A DNA stretch of 64,000 nt from Erysipelothrix tonsillarum DSM 14972 (GTDB lineage: Bacteria > Bacillota_I > Bacilli_A > Erysipelotrichales > Erysipelotrichaceae): the NCBI RefSeq assembly GCF_000373785.1, contig NZ_KB892378.1, positions 248,001 through 312,000 of the forward strand, read 5' to 3'. The notes below the pieces were generated by a model. The model had not been told where the DNA came from. It was given only the letters and a program-made list of their open reading frames with translations, and did not search any database. Made by a program: the position numbers and the translations under genes. Below are positions 42,414 through 51,722 of this stretch, in pieces; positions within the stretch are counted from its first letter, which is position 1, and each line of letters opens with the position of its first letter.

Positions 42414-43388
42414 TTAGATTTCCGTACCCATTCCAAGTTCACGCGCTTTTTCATAAATTTTATGAGCCACCACAACATCAAGAACGGCAGTACCTACTGA
42501 TTTGAAGAATGTAATCTGGTCATCACTTTGTCGTCCTTTTGAACCGTCAAGCGCTAAAGACCCCATTTCTACAAAATCTTCTTTTGTTTTTAAATTTTGT
42601 TCAAGAGCACTTAAAACATCGCCTGCTTCCGCAAAAACACCATCAAAGGTATCCACAACTGCAACATCTGCTTTCGCAATCGCTTCAACCGGAACTTCTT
42701 TCATTTCTACAGTGTAGGCCCCAACTCCATTGACATGTGCTCCAGCTTTCACAAGTGAACCATCAAATACAGGTCGTTTCGATGTTGTAACGCAAGTAAT
42801 AATATCGGCGTTCGCAATTGCAGCATCAACATCTTCAACTAAGTAAATCTCTGTGTTGTATGACGCAAATTTTTCATTCATGCGTGCTACAAATTTTTCT
42901 GCAAACTCGCGGTTAAGATCCACAACACCCACACGGTCTAAGTCACGAACCACTAACATCGCTTCAAGTTGTGATTCTGCTTGCCCACCAGCACCAATTA
43001 AAACAGCTTCTTTCGCATCAGCACATGCAAGGTAATCCGTTGCTGCCCCTTGGACAGCCCCTGTTCTTAATTGTGTTAAATACGTACCATCAATCATGGC
43101 ACAGACTTCACCAGTTTCACCATCAAGAAGAACCATCTGTGCTGGCACTGCAGGTTTTCCAAGACTTGGATTATTAGGGAAAACCGAAACAATTTTAATA
43201 CCCGTCGTGTTTAACTCTGAAACATAAGCAGGCATAAACAAGTTTTGTCCGTTTTGCACATCAATATTTGTACGCAAAGGGACCGTTGTGCCCCCTTCTG
43301 TATACATGCGTAATGCTTCTTTATCTGCTTCAATGGCTTCTTTCATTGAAAATACTTTTTGAATATCATCTTTACTAATAACTAACAT
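42414..43388 (-). CDS. Ornithine cyclodeaminase/mu-crystallin family dehydrogenase
   Basis: The 324-residue protein matches the OCD family: MLVISKDDIQKVFSM at the start, LTQLRTGAVQGAATDYLA near 105-122 with the conserved Arg and Thr, and the NAD-binding turn AVLIGAGGQAESQLEAML near 130. Members act as ornithine cyclodeaminase, alanine dehydrogenase or ketimine reductase, and the substrate here is not clear. It is the last gene of a TrmB-TSUP-OCD operon, 9 bases after the TSUP gene, which suggests handling of an amino-acid or sulfur-containing compound with the exporter. Confidence 0.87.
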   Translation of the reverse strand: MLVISKDDIQKVFSMKEAIEADKEALRMYTEGGTTVPLRTNIDVQNGQNLFMPAYVSELNTTGIKIVSVFPNNPSLGKPAVPAQMVLLDGETGEVCAMIDGTYLTQLRTGAVQGAATDYLACADAKEAVLIGAGGQAESQLEAMLVVRDLDRVGVVDLNREFAEKFVARMNEKFASYNTEIYLVEDVDAAIANADIITCVTTSKRPVFDGSLVKAGAHVNGVGAYTVEMKEVPVEAIAKADVAVVDTFDGVFAEAGDVLSALEQNLKTKEDFVEMGSLALDGSKGRQSDDQITFFKSVGTAVLDVVVAHKIYEKARELGMGTEI

Positions 43389-43397
43389 GTGCGCCTC

Positions 43398-44282
43398 CTA
43401 GTTTGCTTCTACTAATTTTTTCGATTTAAAAAATTCTTCATAAATCATGCTTGCACCACTGTAAAGTAGAATTCCAGCAACAAGCCATTGTAACATACTT
43501 ACATCTAACGATTTCACAAGGAATACCGCAATTAATACCCCAAGTACACCCAGTGTCGATGTGAAAAGTGTAATCTTACGGCTGTATTCGCCATATTTAA
43601 TAAATTGCATACTTCCTACAGGAACTGAGAATGTTGCGGCACCCATCATAATTGGGAATGCAACCCCTGGGTTAAGACCCATTCCATAAACCGTAACCAT
43701 TGTTAGTGCATACGAACCGATACCAATATTGTTTAACGCTCCAAAGATAAAGATTAAAACTGCCGTCACAACAAGCTTAATACCGTATAATCCGGTCGCC
43801 GTTCCACCAGATGGAATAATATTTAATTTACCTGCAACAATTAATGTTGAAGCAATGACAAGACCAATACCAATAAATTTACGGATTAATTCAACCGGTA
43901 ACTTAACCACAAAACGTGGACCTACATATGCTCCAATGATTTGTGCTCCGATACAAACAAGTAACGTTGTTAAATCGACTTGAATCCCTGAAATATAAGA
44001 TAATGCCATAACCGCAACCTGTAACACACATTGTGTATTTAAAGTACCGGGTAAGCGTTTGTCATCAACCCATTTTAATTTGCGATATAGGACTGTTGAG
44101 ATTGCAAAATCTGAAATACCAAACGTTGATAAAAAGAACATGATAAATGAAGAAATTGCTAAACCAAGAGTTGGTGCCGGTTCTGCTTTGGTTTCCTCAC
44201 GGTGTGCCAATAAATCCATAACAAATTTCACTAAGAAGGTTCCGTTAATTAAAACGATTGCTCCTAAAATAATTCCTAACAT
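43398..44282 (-). CDS. TauE/SafE (TSUP) family membrane transporter
   Basis: The 294-residue protein has about eight membrane segments and the TSUP layout: two halves each with a glycine-rich start (FGISDFAISTVL; LIFIFGALNNIGIGSY) and YVGPRFVVKLPVELIRKFIG between them. TSUP proteins move sulfonates, sulfite or other small anions. It follows the TrmB regulator gene by 12 bases and precedes the OCD gene by 9, all one operon. Confidence 0.87.
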   Translation of the reverse strand: MLGIILGAIVLINGTFLVKFVMDLLAHREETKAEPAPTLGLAISSFIMFFLSTFGISDFAISTVLYRKLKWVDDKRLPGTLNTQCVLQVAVMALSYISGIQVDLTTLLVCIGAQIIGAYVGPRFVVKLPVELIRKFIGIGLVIASTLIVAGKLNIIPSGGTATGLYGIKLVVTAVLIFIFGALNNIGIGSYALTMVTVYGMGLNPGVAFPIMMGAATFSVPVGSMQFIKYGEYSRKITLFTSTLGVLGVLIAVFLVKSLDVSMLQWLVAGILLYSGASMIYEEFFKSKKLVEAN

Positions 44283-44294
44283 AAAGTTTCTCCC

Positions 44295-45092
44295 TTAGAA
44301 TAATGTTTTTATTTTGAGTAAATCCGGACCAAATTCCATTTTTGCGTTCTCATCCAAAGCATCAATAAGTCTTAAACAATAGGCATCATGGCGAACGTTT
44401 TCTTTGGCTAGAAACACCATACTTGGTGCTTTTGTCCATAAGACCTCCACATTCTTTGGTTCAATGTGTCCAAAAATAAGTGCTTCATCATCAACCACAA
44501 GGTTAATCCAACGACAGCCCCGATTTTCTTCCAACATTGCTTCCTCAAAACCATGTGCATAAACATGCTTTAGATCTACATCATAATTCTTATTTTTACT
44601 ATAGAGAATTACAACAAGATTTCCAGAACGCGCTTCAAACTGCTTCAGCTCATCATAAATAAGCGGTAGATCTTCTTCCCAAACTTGAAGTAACACCGTA
44701 GACGTTGCTTCTTGAATTAAGCGACGGCAACGGTTGAACACATTTTCATAACCTTTTAAACTCCACAATTCCGTCGACTCAATTTTATGATTAAAACGTT
44801 CAAGTTCTTCAGATACATCGCTCAGCCGATCATTCATTTGATATTTGAAGTTATCAATAACCTCCTGAATATCAACCGCACTATAATTTACTGGATCAGT
44901 TTGTTTTGAAACCAATACGGCACCCTTGTCTCTTAGGCTCTCGAGTATGTTATACACCTTCGAACGCGGTACACCGGATTGTTTGCTTGCTTCATAGCCA
45001 GTCATCGGGTTGTTTTGTAGAAGGGTTAGATACACCTTCGACTCCGATTCTGAAAAGTTTAAACTCTTCAACAATGAAACTGCTTTTTCCAT
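44295..45092 (-). CDS. TrmB-family transcriptional regulator
   Basis: The start is ATG 45092 (MEKAVSLLKSLN), behind GAGGTG; the longer frame to 45143 has no ribosome site. The 265-residue protein has a TrmB winged helix-turn-helix (LLQNNPMTGYEASKQSGVPR, then SKVYNILESLRDKGAV; about 24-60), a coiled-coil linker (near 85-105) and a TrmB effector domain. It heads the TSUP-OCD operon and probably regulates it. Its ligand is unknown. Confidence 0.85.
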   Translation of the reverse strand: MEKAVSLLKSLNFSESESKVYLTLLQNNPMTGYEASKQSGVPRSKVYNILESLRDKGAVLVSKQTDPVNYSAVDIQEVIDNFKYQMNDRLSDVSEELERFNHKIESTELWSLKGYENVFNRCRRLIQEATSTVLLQVWEEDLPLIYDELKQFEARSGNLVVILYSKNKNYDVDLKHVYAHGFEEAMLEENRGCRWINLVVDDEALIFGHIEPKNVEVLWTKAPSMVFLAKENVRHDAYCLRLIDALDENAKMEFGPDLLKIKTLF

Positions 45093-45336
45093 CTTTACAC
45101 CTCTTTTTTTGTAGTAGCTACTTACAGTAACTATTATAGACATCCTCTTGAATTCTTGACGAGTCCTTCCGGGCTTAATTCATGTGAAATGTGTTAATTT
45201 GTTAAAAAAGTTTCATAAAAAGAGCCCACTTTGTGAAATACATAGCAAACTACTACAAGAACGGTTCCAATTATTCCCATCCAACTCCCACAATACAAAA
45301 AAAATGCTGGTTTCCCAGCATTTTTGGTACACGTCA
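45093..45336. other. Intergenic region upstream of the TrmB operon
   Basis: It contains the TrmB promoter region and, at 45297-45327, a terminator for the small membrane gene. I see no gene in it. Confidence 0.4.
45297..45327 (-). terminator. Rho-independent terminator
   Basis: AAATGCTGG pairs with CCAGCATTT around TTTC. On the minus strand a T-run follows, after the gene ending at 45337. Confidence 0.85.
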
Positions 45337-45591
45337 TTATTTTCGACGTTTCCCAAGATATTTAAGAATTAACGAAATCAGCACACAACCCATGGCAATA
45401 TATAAATACCATTGTTGTTTAGTGAACACGCCAATTAATACAAAAATTAATGACGCTATACTCAATGCAAGTGATGCAATTTCTGTTTTTTCATTGGCTT
45501 GTGTTGCTTGAACTGCAGCTTGTTTTTGTTGCTTCTTACTTACATGTTCCCCAGGAACACGGTTCTTCTTTTCACGTGATTTACGTCCCAT
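45337..45591 (-). CDS. Small two-segment membrane protein
   Basis: The 84-residue protein has a basic N-terminus (GRKSREKKNR, SKKQQKQ), then two membrane segments (about 40-56 and 60-77) and a basic tail (KYLGKRRK). It follows the next small membrane gene by two bases, so they form a two-gene operon. Function unknown. Confidence 0.6.
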   Translation of the reverse strand: MGRKSREKKNRVPGEHVSKKQQKQAAVQATQANEKTEIASLALSIASLIFVLIGVFTKQQWYLYIAMGCVLISLILKYLGKRRK

Positions 45592-45593
45592 TG

Positions 45594-45794
45594 TTAAGCC
45601 TCCCTGCCTAATAAGATATATAAACTAATGCCCAGCATGGCTATTAAATAAACAGTCCATGATCGAACGAGTAATGCTATCACAAATAAACTCATCGCAA
45701 CCATAAACGAAACATCTCCGATATGTTCCCGTTTTTTTGATTGCTTTTCCTCTGCTACCACATCTGTTGGTTCTTGATTCAAATTTTTATTCAT
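45594..45794 (-). CDS. Small two-segment membrane protein
   Basis: The 66-residue protein has a charged N-terminus (EEKQSKKREH) and two membrane segments (about 28-43 and 46-62). Its layout mirrors the gene downstream, but sequence similarity is weak. It is the first gene of the pair, with AGGAGT before the ATG. Function unknown. Confidence 0.6.
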   Translation of the reverse strand: MNKNLNQEPTDVVAEEKQSKKREHIGDVSFMVAMSLFVIALLVRSWTVYLIAMLGISLYILLGREA

Positions 45795-45848
45795 TGTGTT
45801 ACTCCTAGACTATAATCGAAATTGTACGACGATGCAAACAGGGTCGAA

Positions 45849-45878
45849 AGAAAAAACTACACCCGTGGGTGTAGTTTA
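45849..45878 (-). terminator. Rho-independent terminator
   Basis: AAACTACACCC pairs with GGGTGTAGTTT around GT. It overlaps the end of the pyrophosphatase-like gene; on the minus strand TTTTTTC follows. Confidence 0.85.
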
Positions 45879-46259
45879 ATCCGTCATCGCCCATTCTGGT
45901 AATACATTGCCTCTTCGTACTAAAATACCTTTTTGATAATCCGTTTGATTGATAAAACGAATTGTTTCAAGTTCTTCGGCTTCTGTACAACCCCAAAGAA
46001 GTTTCACTTCTAAATCGCGTTTTAAGATATCGGCAACTATCATCACAGCGTCTGCACTTGAACGTTTTAGACTTCCCTTAAAGACCTTGATTTGATCTGT
46101 ATCTTCAAGGTACCCATAATCAACCGGATACACCATATTCATATACTTAGGATGGTGAGACCCTTTGACTTGAGAAATTACAACATTTGTTGATAATACG
46201 AGTGAATCAATTTTTTGCCAAAAATAACCATTGTTTAATAATTCCTGCATGTACATCAT
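45876..46259 (-). CDS. Inorganic pyrophosphatase-like protein (short form)
   Basis: The 127-residue protein has the motif KGSHHPKYMNMVYPVDYGYL near residues 32-51, which resembles the class I pyrophosphatase segment (YPxxYGY) and a group of short Firmicute proteins annotated as such. The metal-binding DxDPxD motif of true pyrophosphatases is not evident, so catalytic activity is doubtful. It is monocistronic. The start is given as ATG 46259 behind AAGG; ATG 46256 or 46250 is possible. Confidence 0.55.
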   Translation of the reverse strand: MMYMQELLNNGYFWQKIDSLVLSTNVVISQVKGSHHPKYMNMVYPVDYGYLEDTDQIKVFKGSLKRSSADAVMIVADILKRDLEVKLLWGCTEAEELETIRFINQTDYQKGILVRRGNVLPEWAMTD

Positions 46260-46414
46260 CCTTATCTCTCTACTGGTGTTATTATAACCTTTGTTTCATA
46301 AAATGTAAATATATGATATTTTTCATGAAAAATGCTTACAATTAATCACATGTTTGGTGTTGGTGTGATTTTAAAGAACCCTATGCTCTCGGTGTTTCCT
46401 GATACATCCCTAAA

Positions 46415-46442
46415 AAAAATGAACCCTCAGGTTCATTTTTAA
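46415..46442 (-). terminator. Terminator of the metal-efflux operon
   Basis: AAATGAACC pairs with GGTTCATTT around CTCA; on the minus strand a run of T follows. Confidence 0.88.
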
Positions 46443-46451
46443 AATCATTCA

Positions 46452-48596
46452 TTAGGACTTAATACGCATAATACGCATGGCATTAAGAACTGCCAAGATG
46501 CTTACACCTACATCCGCAATAACAGCCATCCACATCTTCGCATATCCAAGACTTCCCAAGATGAGAACAAGAATTTTAATGGTCATAATAAAGATAATAT
46601 TCATATACGTAATGCGTTGTGTTTTCTTCGCTATGTCAATGGTTTCAAGAATTTGGTGTGGGTTATCATTTACAAGAACCACATCTGAGTACTCAATAGC
46701 AAGATCGTTACCGACAGCACCCATGGAGAACCCTACATCACTTAATCCAAGCACGGCAGCGTCATTCATGCCATCACCGGCATAGGCAAGGGTTGCTTTA
46801 CGTTCTTCTTTAAGTTTCGCAAACTGATTAACCTTATCTTCAGGTAACAATTCACCATAAGCAAGGTCAATTCCCATTTCTTTTGCAACACGATTAACAA
46901 CGGGTTGACGATCACCACTTAACATCACGCTGAAGATATTTCGACTGTGTAAATCTTGAATCAGTTGTTTGCTGTCTTCACGCATTTCATCATCCAGTTC
47001 AATACCACCAATAAGTTCATTATTTAAGACAACAAGCACCGAGGTTGTGTCACTTTCGTATGCAGCCACATCATAGCCTTGTTCCTTCACATTATTAAGG
47101 GATCCAACAAAGACTGGAACACCATCCCAACGACCATTGATTCCTTTACCAAACACTTCCTGTACATCACTTACGCGATCTAAGTTTAAAGGTTGGTCGT
47201 ATGCTTTCACAATTGCTTTACCAATTGGATGATTTGAATACGTTTCTAGGTGGGCTGCAATTTCTAAAACATCATCTCGTCCTGCAATATTTGTAACTGC
47301 AAGTTCCCCTTTAGTCAACGTTCCTGTTTTATCAAAGACAACACCATTCACCGATGCAAGGGCTTCGATGGATTCGCCACCTTTAATTAAAATACCTGAT
47401 TTACTTGCGCGACCGATTCCTGCAAAGTAGCCAAGTGGAATGGATAACACCAACGCACAAGGACAACTGATAACCAAGAATACAAGTCCACGGTAGATTC
47501 CATCATATGCAACACCCGTTGTAATACCTACATAAAGCATGATAATGACTGCAAGGGCAAAGACAATCGGAGTATAGATGCGCGAGAATTTCGTCATAAA
47601 GATTTCGGTTTTCGCTTTATTATCTGAGGACTCTTCGATTAATGTCAACATTTTCGAAATCGTTGAATTTGAATATTCTTTTGTAACTTCTACTTCAATA
47701 GGTGACGATAGGTTCATCGAACCTGATAAAATTTCATCACCTTCAAAGATATTTTCTGGCATCGATTCGCCCGTTAACGAAGACATATCGAAAGTTGAAT
47801 TACCTGAAATCACGATACCATCAAGAGGTACTTGATCGGAAGGGTTAATACGAATGGTATCCCCAACTGCAACGGCTTCGCAATCCACCACTTCTTCAAC
47901 CCCATTAACAAGTTTTCGTGCAAATTTAGGCCGTTTATTTAAAAGCGCTTTAATGGATTCACGAGAATCGTCCACTGCTTTATGTTGGAAATATTCCCCA
48001 ACACTATAGAAGACCATAACCCCAAGTGCTTCACCATACTCACCAATCGCAAGTGCTCCCAATGTCGCAACCGACATCAGAACATTTTCATCAAAAAATT
48101 GTTTGCGGGATAAGCCACTGATAAATGCTTTAAGAACAGGCCATCCTACAATGAAGTAAACAATAATGGTCACAACATCAAGCCAAGGCTGATCCATAAA
48201 GAGGCGAATAATAATGATAAGACCACCTAACCAAATGAAGGGCGACATGCCTGCATCTTCATGATCATGTCCATCATGATTGTGGTCATGTCCTTCACAA
48301 CATGCATCATCGTGTGCAGCAGCTGCTTGTGCAGCAGCTAAACTTTTACCGCCGCCAGCACCTTCTAAGGTTACACCGATGTCTTCGATACTTTGAATGG
48401 AATGCGTCACATTTTGAATAAATTCCTCATCCACATCCATGGTATCTTTTATTTTAAGTTTCGCTTTCCCGAGAACAACATCCACTCGGGCATCTTCAAT
48501 ATAATCCTGTTTTTGAAGTTCGCGTTCAATTTTCCCTGCGCAGTCTGCACAGTGCAAGCCTTCAAGTTCAAATTTAACTTCTTTAATATTTTTCAT
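46452..48596 (-). CDS. Zinc/cadmium/lead P1B-type ATPase
   Basis: The 714-residue efflux pump has an N-terminal metal-binding domain with LHCADCAG (Cys 16 and 19), a His-rich stretch (HDHNHDGHDHED near 103-114), eight membrane segments, the ion-path motif SCPCALVLSIPLG (near 377-389), the phosphorylated Asp in DKTGTLT (422), TGES and GDGMNDA. This matches CadA/ZntA exporters of Zn, Cd and Pb rather than copper pumps. It follows the SmtB-type repressor gene by four bases. Confidence 0.93.
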   Translation of the reverse strand: MKNIKEVKFELEGLHCADCAGKIERELQKQDYIEDARVDVVLGKAKLKIKDTMDVDEEFIQNVTHSIQSIEDIGVTLEGAGGGKSLAAAQAAAAHDDACCEGHDHNHDGHDHEDAGMSPFIWLGGLIIIIRLFMDQPWLDVVTIIVYFIVGWPVLKAFISGLSRKQFFDENVLMSVATLGALAIGEYGEALGVMVFYSVGEYFQHKAVDDSRESIKALLNKRPKFARKLVNGVEEVVDCEAVAVGDTIRINPSDQVPLDGIVISGNSTFDMSSLTGESMPENIFEGDEILSGSMNLSSPIEVEVTKEYSNSTISKMLTLIEESSDNKAKTEIFMTKFSRIYTPIVFALAVIIMLYVGITTGVAYDGIYRGLVFLVISCPCALVLSIPLGYFAGIGRASKSGILIKGGESIEALASVNGVVFDKTGTLTKGELAVTNIAGRDDVLEIAAHLETYSNHPIGKAIVKAYDQPLNLDRVSDVQEVFGKGINGRWDGVPVFVGSLNNVKEQGYDVAAYESDTTSVLVVLNNELIGGIELDDEMREDSKQLIQDLHSRNIFSVMLSGDRQPVVNRVAKEMGIDLAYGELLPEDKVNQFAKLKEERKATLAYAGDGMNDAAVLGLSDVGFSMGAVGNDLAIEYSDVVLVNDNPHQILETIDIAKKTQRITYMNIIFIMTIKILVLILGSLGYAKMWMAVIADVGVSILAVLNAMRIMRIKS

Positions 48597-48600
48597 CGTT

Positions 48601-48942
48601 CTACTCCTTTACGTGGTCAAGTGCTTGGCTAAAGATTTGCATTACGTGACTATCAGCTAATTGATAGTATGAATTCTTACCCACCTTGTGGCTTTTCACT
48701 AAGTTCATTTTACGAAGGGATGCCAACTGATGTGAGATTGCGGATTGGGTCATCCCAAGAATTTCAGCTAAATCATCAACACAGACCGTCTGTTGAGATA
48801 AAACCGTAAAAATTCTTAAGCGTGTCGGATCCGCAAACATTTTAAAGAGCATGGATAAATCCGTATATTCATCTTCGGCTAAAAGTGTTTCCTGCACCGC
48901 TTTAATTTCATGGTGTTCAAGTTCTTTTTGTTTCATGGTCAT
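48601..48942 (-). CDS. ArsR/SmtB-family zinc-sensing repressor
   Basis: The 113-residue winged-helix protein has the DNA-reading segment LAEILGMTQSAISHQLASL. Its last helix carries Asp97-x-His99, ten residues, His110-x-x-Glu113, the full alpha5 zinc site (DxHx10HxxE) seen in SmtB and CzrA. The alpha3 Cys site of ArsR/CadC is incomplete (TVCVDDL has one Cys), so zinc or cobalt sensing is more likely than cadmium/lead sensing. It probably represses its own operon with the pump through the inverted repeat upstream. Confidence 0.9.
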   Translation of the reverse strand: MTMKQKELEHHEIKAVQETLLAEDEYTDLSMLFKMFADPTRLRIFTVLSQQTVCVDDLAEILGMTQSAISHQLASLRKMNLVKSHKVGKNSYYQLADSHVMQIFSQALDHVKE

Positions 48943-48952
48943 CGCTCCTTTA

Positions 48953-48982
48953 CATATGAGTAGTTGTTCATGTATTCATATT
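48953..48982 (-). promoter_or_regulatory. SmtB-type operator
   Basis: The imperfect repeat CATATGA-GTAGT-TGTTCATG, followed by TATTCATAT, lies 10-40 bases upstream of the repressor start and resembles the ATATGAACA-N-TGTTCATAT class of SmtB/CzrA operators. Confidence 0.6.
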
Positions 48983-49017
48983 GTAACTTCCTTTTTACTT
49001 TTTGACAACCCCAAAAC

Positions 49018-49045
49018 GAAAAAAAATGGCGATGCCATTCATTTG
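49018..49045 (-). terminator. Rho-independent terminator
   Basis: AATGGC-GAT-GCCATT with an A-run on the plus strand, giving a T-run on the minus strand past the gene ending at 49060. Confidence 0.7.
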
Positions 49046-49059
49046 CATCACCACTTGTT

Positions 49060-50874
49060 TTATACCGTCTCAAGATCTCCAAGACGTTTAATAATATCTA
49101 AATCATGAATACGTTTTTTACGCGTTGCATAATGTTTAATGGTCCCTAAATCCTTACCATTAAGCAATTGTACATTGTTTTGTTCTGCTACTATCTGTGC
49201 TTCTTCCGTAAAGTCTGCATTTGAAAGCACAACACACGCATCCACACTTTGACAATAAGGCGAACTGAGACTTTCAATCACCGATCGGCGGTCAACCCGA
49301 GATTTCATGTAAAGAATCCGGACATAGTACTTATATCCGTCTGCACGGTAAAGAATCATTTCTGATGGAACCATTTCGTGTTCTCGGCTCATCACCGTAT
49401 AACAGAAATTTCCTAATAACGCTTTAATATATTTATAGAACTGCATATCCGTCTTAATGTGTGCACAAGCGATATCCAGTGATTTATCAAGTTCTTTCTC
49501 CTCCTCATACGCTTGGAAGGTATGAGAATACTTCGCTTTGTAATCTTTAAAATACTGTTCATAGTTTCCAAGTTGACGGAGAATCCAAATCATATCTTTC
49601 GTTTTTGTATCCCTAATCACATCACCCCGTGTCATACACGCATGAATTACAGGACGGGTGATACTTTCATGAGCACTCTCAGGATTTTTTGCATAGTGCT
49701 CTAACCAATTACAAATATTATCATGTAATGTTTTATCCGCATCCACAATCACGTCATTAAAGATGGATCGACCATCACGATCATATTTCTTATGATAAAA
49801 ATCATTCACAATATATCGAAACTCAAACTGGACACGAATTCCAGGGAGTTGATCCAAAGCATAAATATCTTTGGTTTCCTGATACACGCCTACAACTGAA
49901 TCTGTTTTAAAACATGCATCTGAAAGTAGTTTGTAAAGTTCGTTTCGAGCATCTAACGATTCCGCAATGCGTTCAAAGAAAAGCAATTTCGTAATAGCAA
50001 TTGCACTGGCTATCGTTACAAAGACAGTATTAACCCGTGATGTCCTAAAAAAATTTCCGCTTTCGGAAGGCATTTCAATCGTTTCATTGAGTAAGTAATC
50101 GCTGAGACGATGAATCTCAAGAAAGCGATTATCATACATACTCTTTGGGCCATTGAAATTATACCGGTCGTTTTCAATTTCTTTATTCAAGCGATTCCAG
50201 TCTGATGGTTCAAGCATCCATTGCGTTAATGTAATCAAATAATTCACATCAAGGCCCTTCAAAAAGTTCTCGTAGGTATCAAAGTTAAGACTGTGACCAT
50301 ACATGTTTTGAATGCAGGTATCAATTCTAAGTGGTTTAATCAATTTAGCTTGATGTTCCACACCCCGTTGAATCTCCAAAATCTTTGCAACTTGACACAT
50401 AGTCTGATAAGACTGGTTTTCAAAGGCTGCTCGTAATTGTTGCTCTTCACCGAAATCACATCGCTGTTTCATTGGACGTTTAGGACGGACGCATTTACCC
50501 GGCCAACGCCACCAATTCAAAATTCCCAGACCGATACTCCAAACAATTAAAAGTCCCATATAAATATAATAGAGATCAAACACCCTTAAAACAGGATAGG
50601 AAAGAATCCACATAATCACGGATAAAGAACCCATCGCTAACAAAACTTGGCCAGGTATACACATACATATTTCATACTTATGACCCAGTTTCGTCAATTC
50701 ACCGCTGATCATAAATCCGAGAATCATAAGCATAATGCCTAATCCATGCATTTCAATCGATATTTCTAATTTTCCTGGTGCGAGGAAATAAAAACATGCA
50801 CCCAAAGCTAGAATTGCTCCGGCTAAAAACACAACAAAGCCAAGAAGCATCTGAAACTTCTTAAAAATCTTCAT
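49060..50874 (-). CDS. Mrr-like membrane protein with degenerate nuclease domain
   Basis: The start is ATG 50874 (MKIFKKFQMLLGF), behind GAGGGG. The 604-residue protein has four membrane segments (about 5-125), a Cys/Arg-rich linker (WRWPGKCVRPKRPMKQ), a central helical domain and a C-terminal domain that follows the Mrr pattern of the protein at 1407-3242: ADGYKYYVRILYMKSRVDRR where the intact copy has PDGFKYTVQAKFYSSKVGNK. The GADLV Asp is absent (SEMIL) and QxK is RIL, so it cannot cut DNA in the usual way. It may bind DNA or act as a regulatory or immunity paralogue; this is speculation. Confidence 0.65.
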   Translation of the reverse strand: MKIFKKFQMLLGFVVFLAGAILALGACFYFLAPGKLEISIEMHGLGIMLMILGFMISGELTKLGHKYEICMCIPGQVLLAMGSLSVIMWILSYPVLRVFDLYYIYMGLLIVWSIGLGILNWWRWPGKCVRPKRPMKQRCDFGEEQQLRAAFENQSYQTMCQVAKILEIQRGVEHQAKLIKPLRIDTCIQNMYGHSLNFDTYENFLKGLDVNYLITLTQWMLEPSDWNRLNKEIENDRYNFNGPKSMYDNRFLEIHRLSDYLLNETIEMPSESGNFFRTSRVNTVFVTIASAIAITKLLFFERIAESLDARNELYKLLSDACFKTDSVVGVYQETKDIYALDQLPGIRVQFEFRYIVNDFYHKKYDRDGRSIFNDVIVDADKTLHDNICNWLEHYAKNPESAHESITRPVIHACMTRGDVIRDTKTKDMIWILRQLGNYEQYFKDYKAKYSHTFQAYEEEKELDKSLDIACAHIKTDMQFYKYIKALLGNFCYTVMSREHEMVPSEMILYRADGYKYYVRILYMKSRVDRRSVIESLSSPYCQSVDACVVLSNADFTEEAQIVAEQNNVQLLNGKDLGTIKHYATRKKRIHDLDIIKRLGDLETV

Positions 50875-50927
50875 ATAAATCCCCTCTTCGCACTCTATAA
50901 TAACAGTTTTAAGGGATATGAACATAT

Positions 50928-50958
50928 AAAAAACAAGCAAATGTGCTTGTTTTTTTAT
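50928..50958 (-). terminator. Rho-independent terminator
   Basis: AAACAAGCA pairs with TGCTTGTTT around AATG. It follows the Cof-type gene on the minus strand. Confidence 0.85.
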
Positions 50959-51722
50959 TTATTTTCTAAAACAGACTGAATTGCATCGCCAACGGTCGAA
51001 TAAACACCTTGGCTAACCGCCTTAATCGCATCTTCGCCCTGAGCCATCGCAAAGCCATGAAACCCCTCAATCATTGGAAGATCATTATAACTATCACCAA
51101 TCGTATAAACCATTCCATCATAATGATAATGTTTACGGATGCATTGGATTCCTGTTGCTTTGGTAACCCCTTGGGCCCCAATATCCACTGCACAAAGATT
51201 TTGAAATGCAACGACACCCTTGGATTCATATTTTTGATTGATGAATTCCGTCAGCGCAGATGCAACCTCATGAGATTTCGTCACAACGTACATGGCACGA
51301 ATACCACGGTCGCGCTTTAATTCTTCGATATCAGTCATTTCCACATTCGGTTCAAACTCACTGGATGCATCACTTAAAAACACCCGACCCAGACGATAAC
51401 CATCATTGGCTCCATAAAAACGAACGTCAAACGTTTCCACATCCCGCATCATCGCTTCGACCACCGAATTATCCATGTGACTTAAAAATAATTCTTGATA
51501 ATCATGTGTTAATACTGCACCACCATTGATTCCTACAATAAAATCAACTGGAATCGCATATTTGTTGATTTCAATAACAATTGAATTGATGGATCGTCCT
51601 GTAACAATCCCAAATTTATGACCTTGGGCGCGAAAGGCTTTAATCGCTTCAAGATCTGCTTCCCGAATCATCCGATCTTTGAAAAGCGTTCCGTCATAGT
51701 CACTTGCGAAGATATGTGTCAT
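50955..51722 (-). CDS. Cof-type HAD phosphatase
   Basis: The start is ATG 51722 (MTHIFASDYDGTLF), overlapping the stop of the thioredoxin-reductase-like gene by four bases (ATGA), so the two are translationally coupled. The 255-residue protein has HAD motif I SDYDGTLF, motif II FGIVTGRSINS, the C2 cap, and motif IV TIGDSYNDLPMIEGFHGFAM. It is of the Cof group; the substrate is unknown. Confidence 0.87.
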   Translation of the reverse strand: MTHIFASDYDGTLFKDRMIREADLEAIKAFRAQGHKFGIVTGRSINSIVIEINKYAIPVDFIVGINGGAVLTHDYQELFLSHMDNSVVEAMMRDVETFDVRFYGANDGYRLGRVFLSDASSEFEPNVEMTDIEELKRDRGIRAMYVVTKSHEVASALTEFINQKYESKGVVAFQNLCAVDIGAQGVTKATGIQCIRKHYHYDGMVYTIGDSYNDLPMIEGFHGFAMAQGEDAIKAVSQGVYSTVGDAIQSVLENK

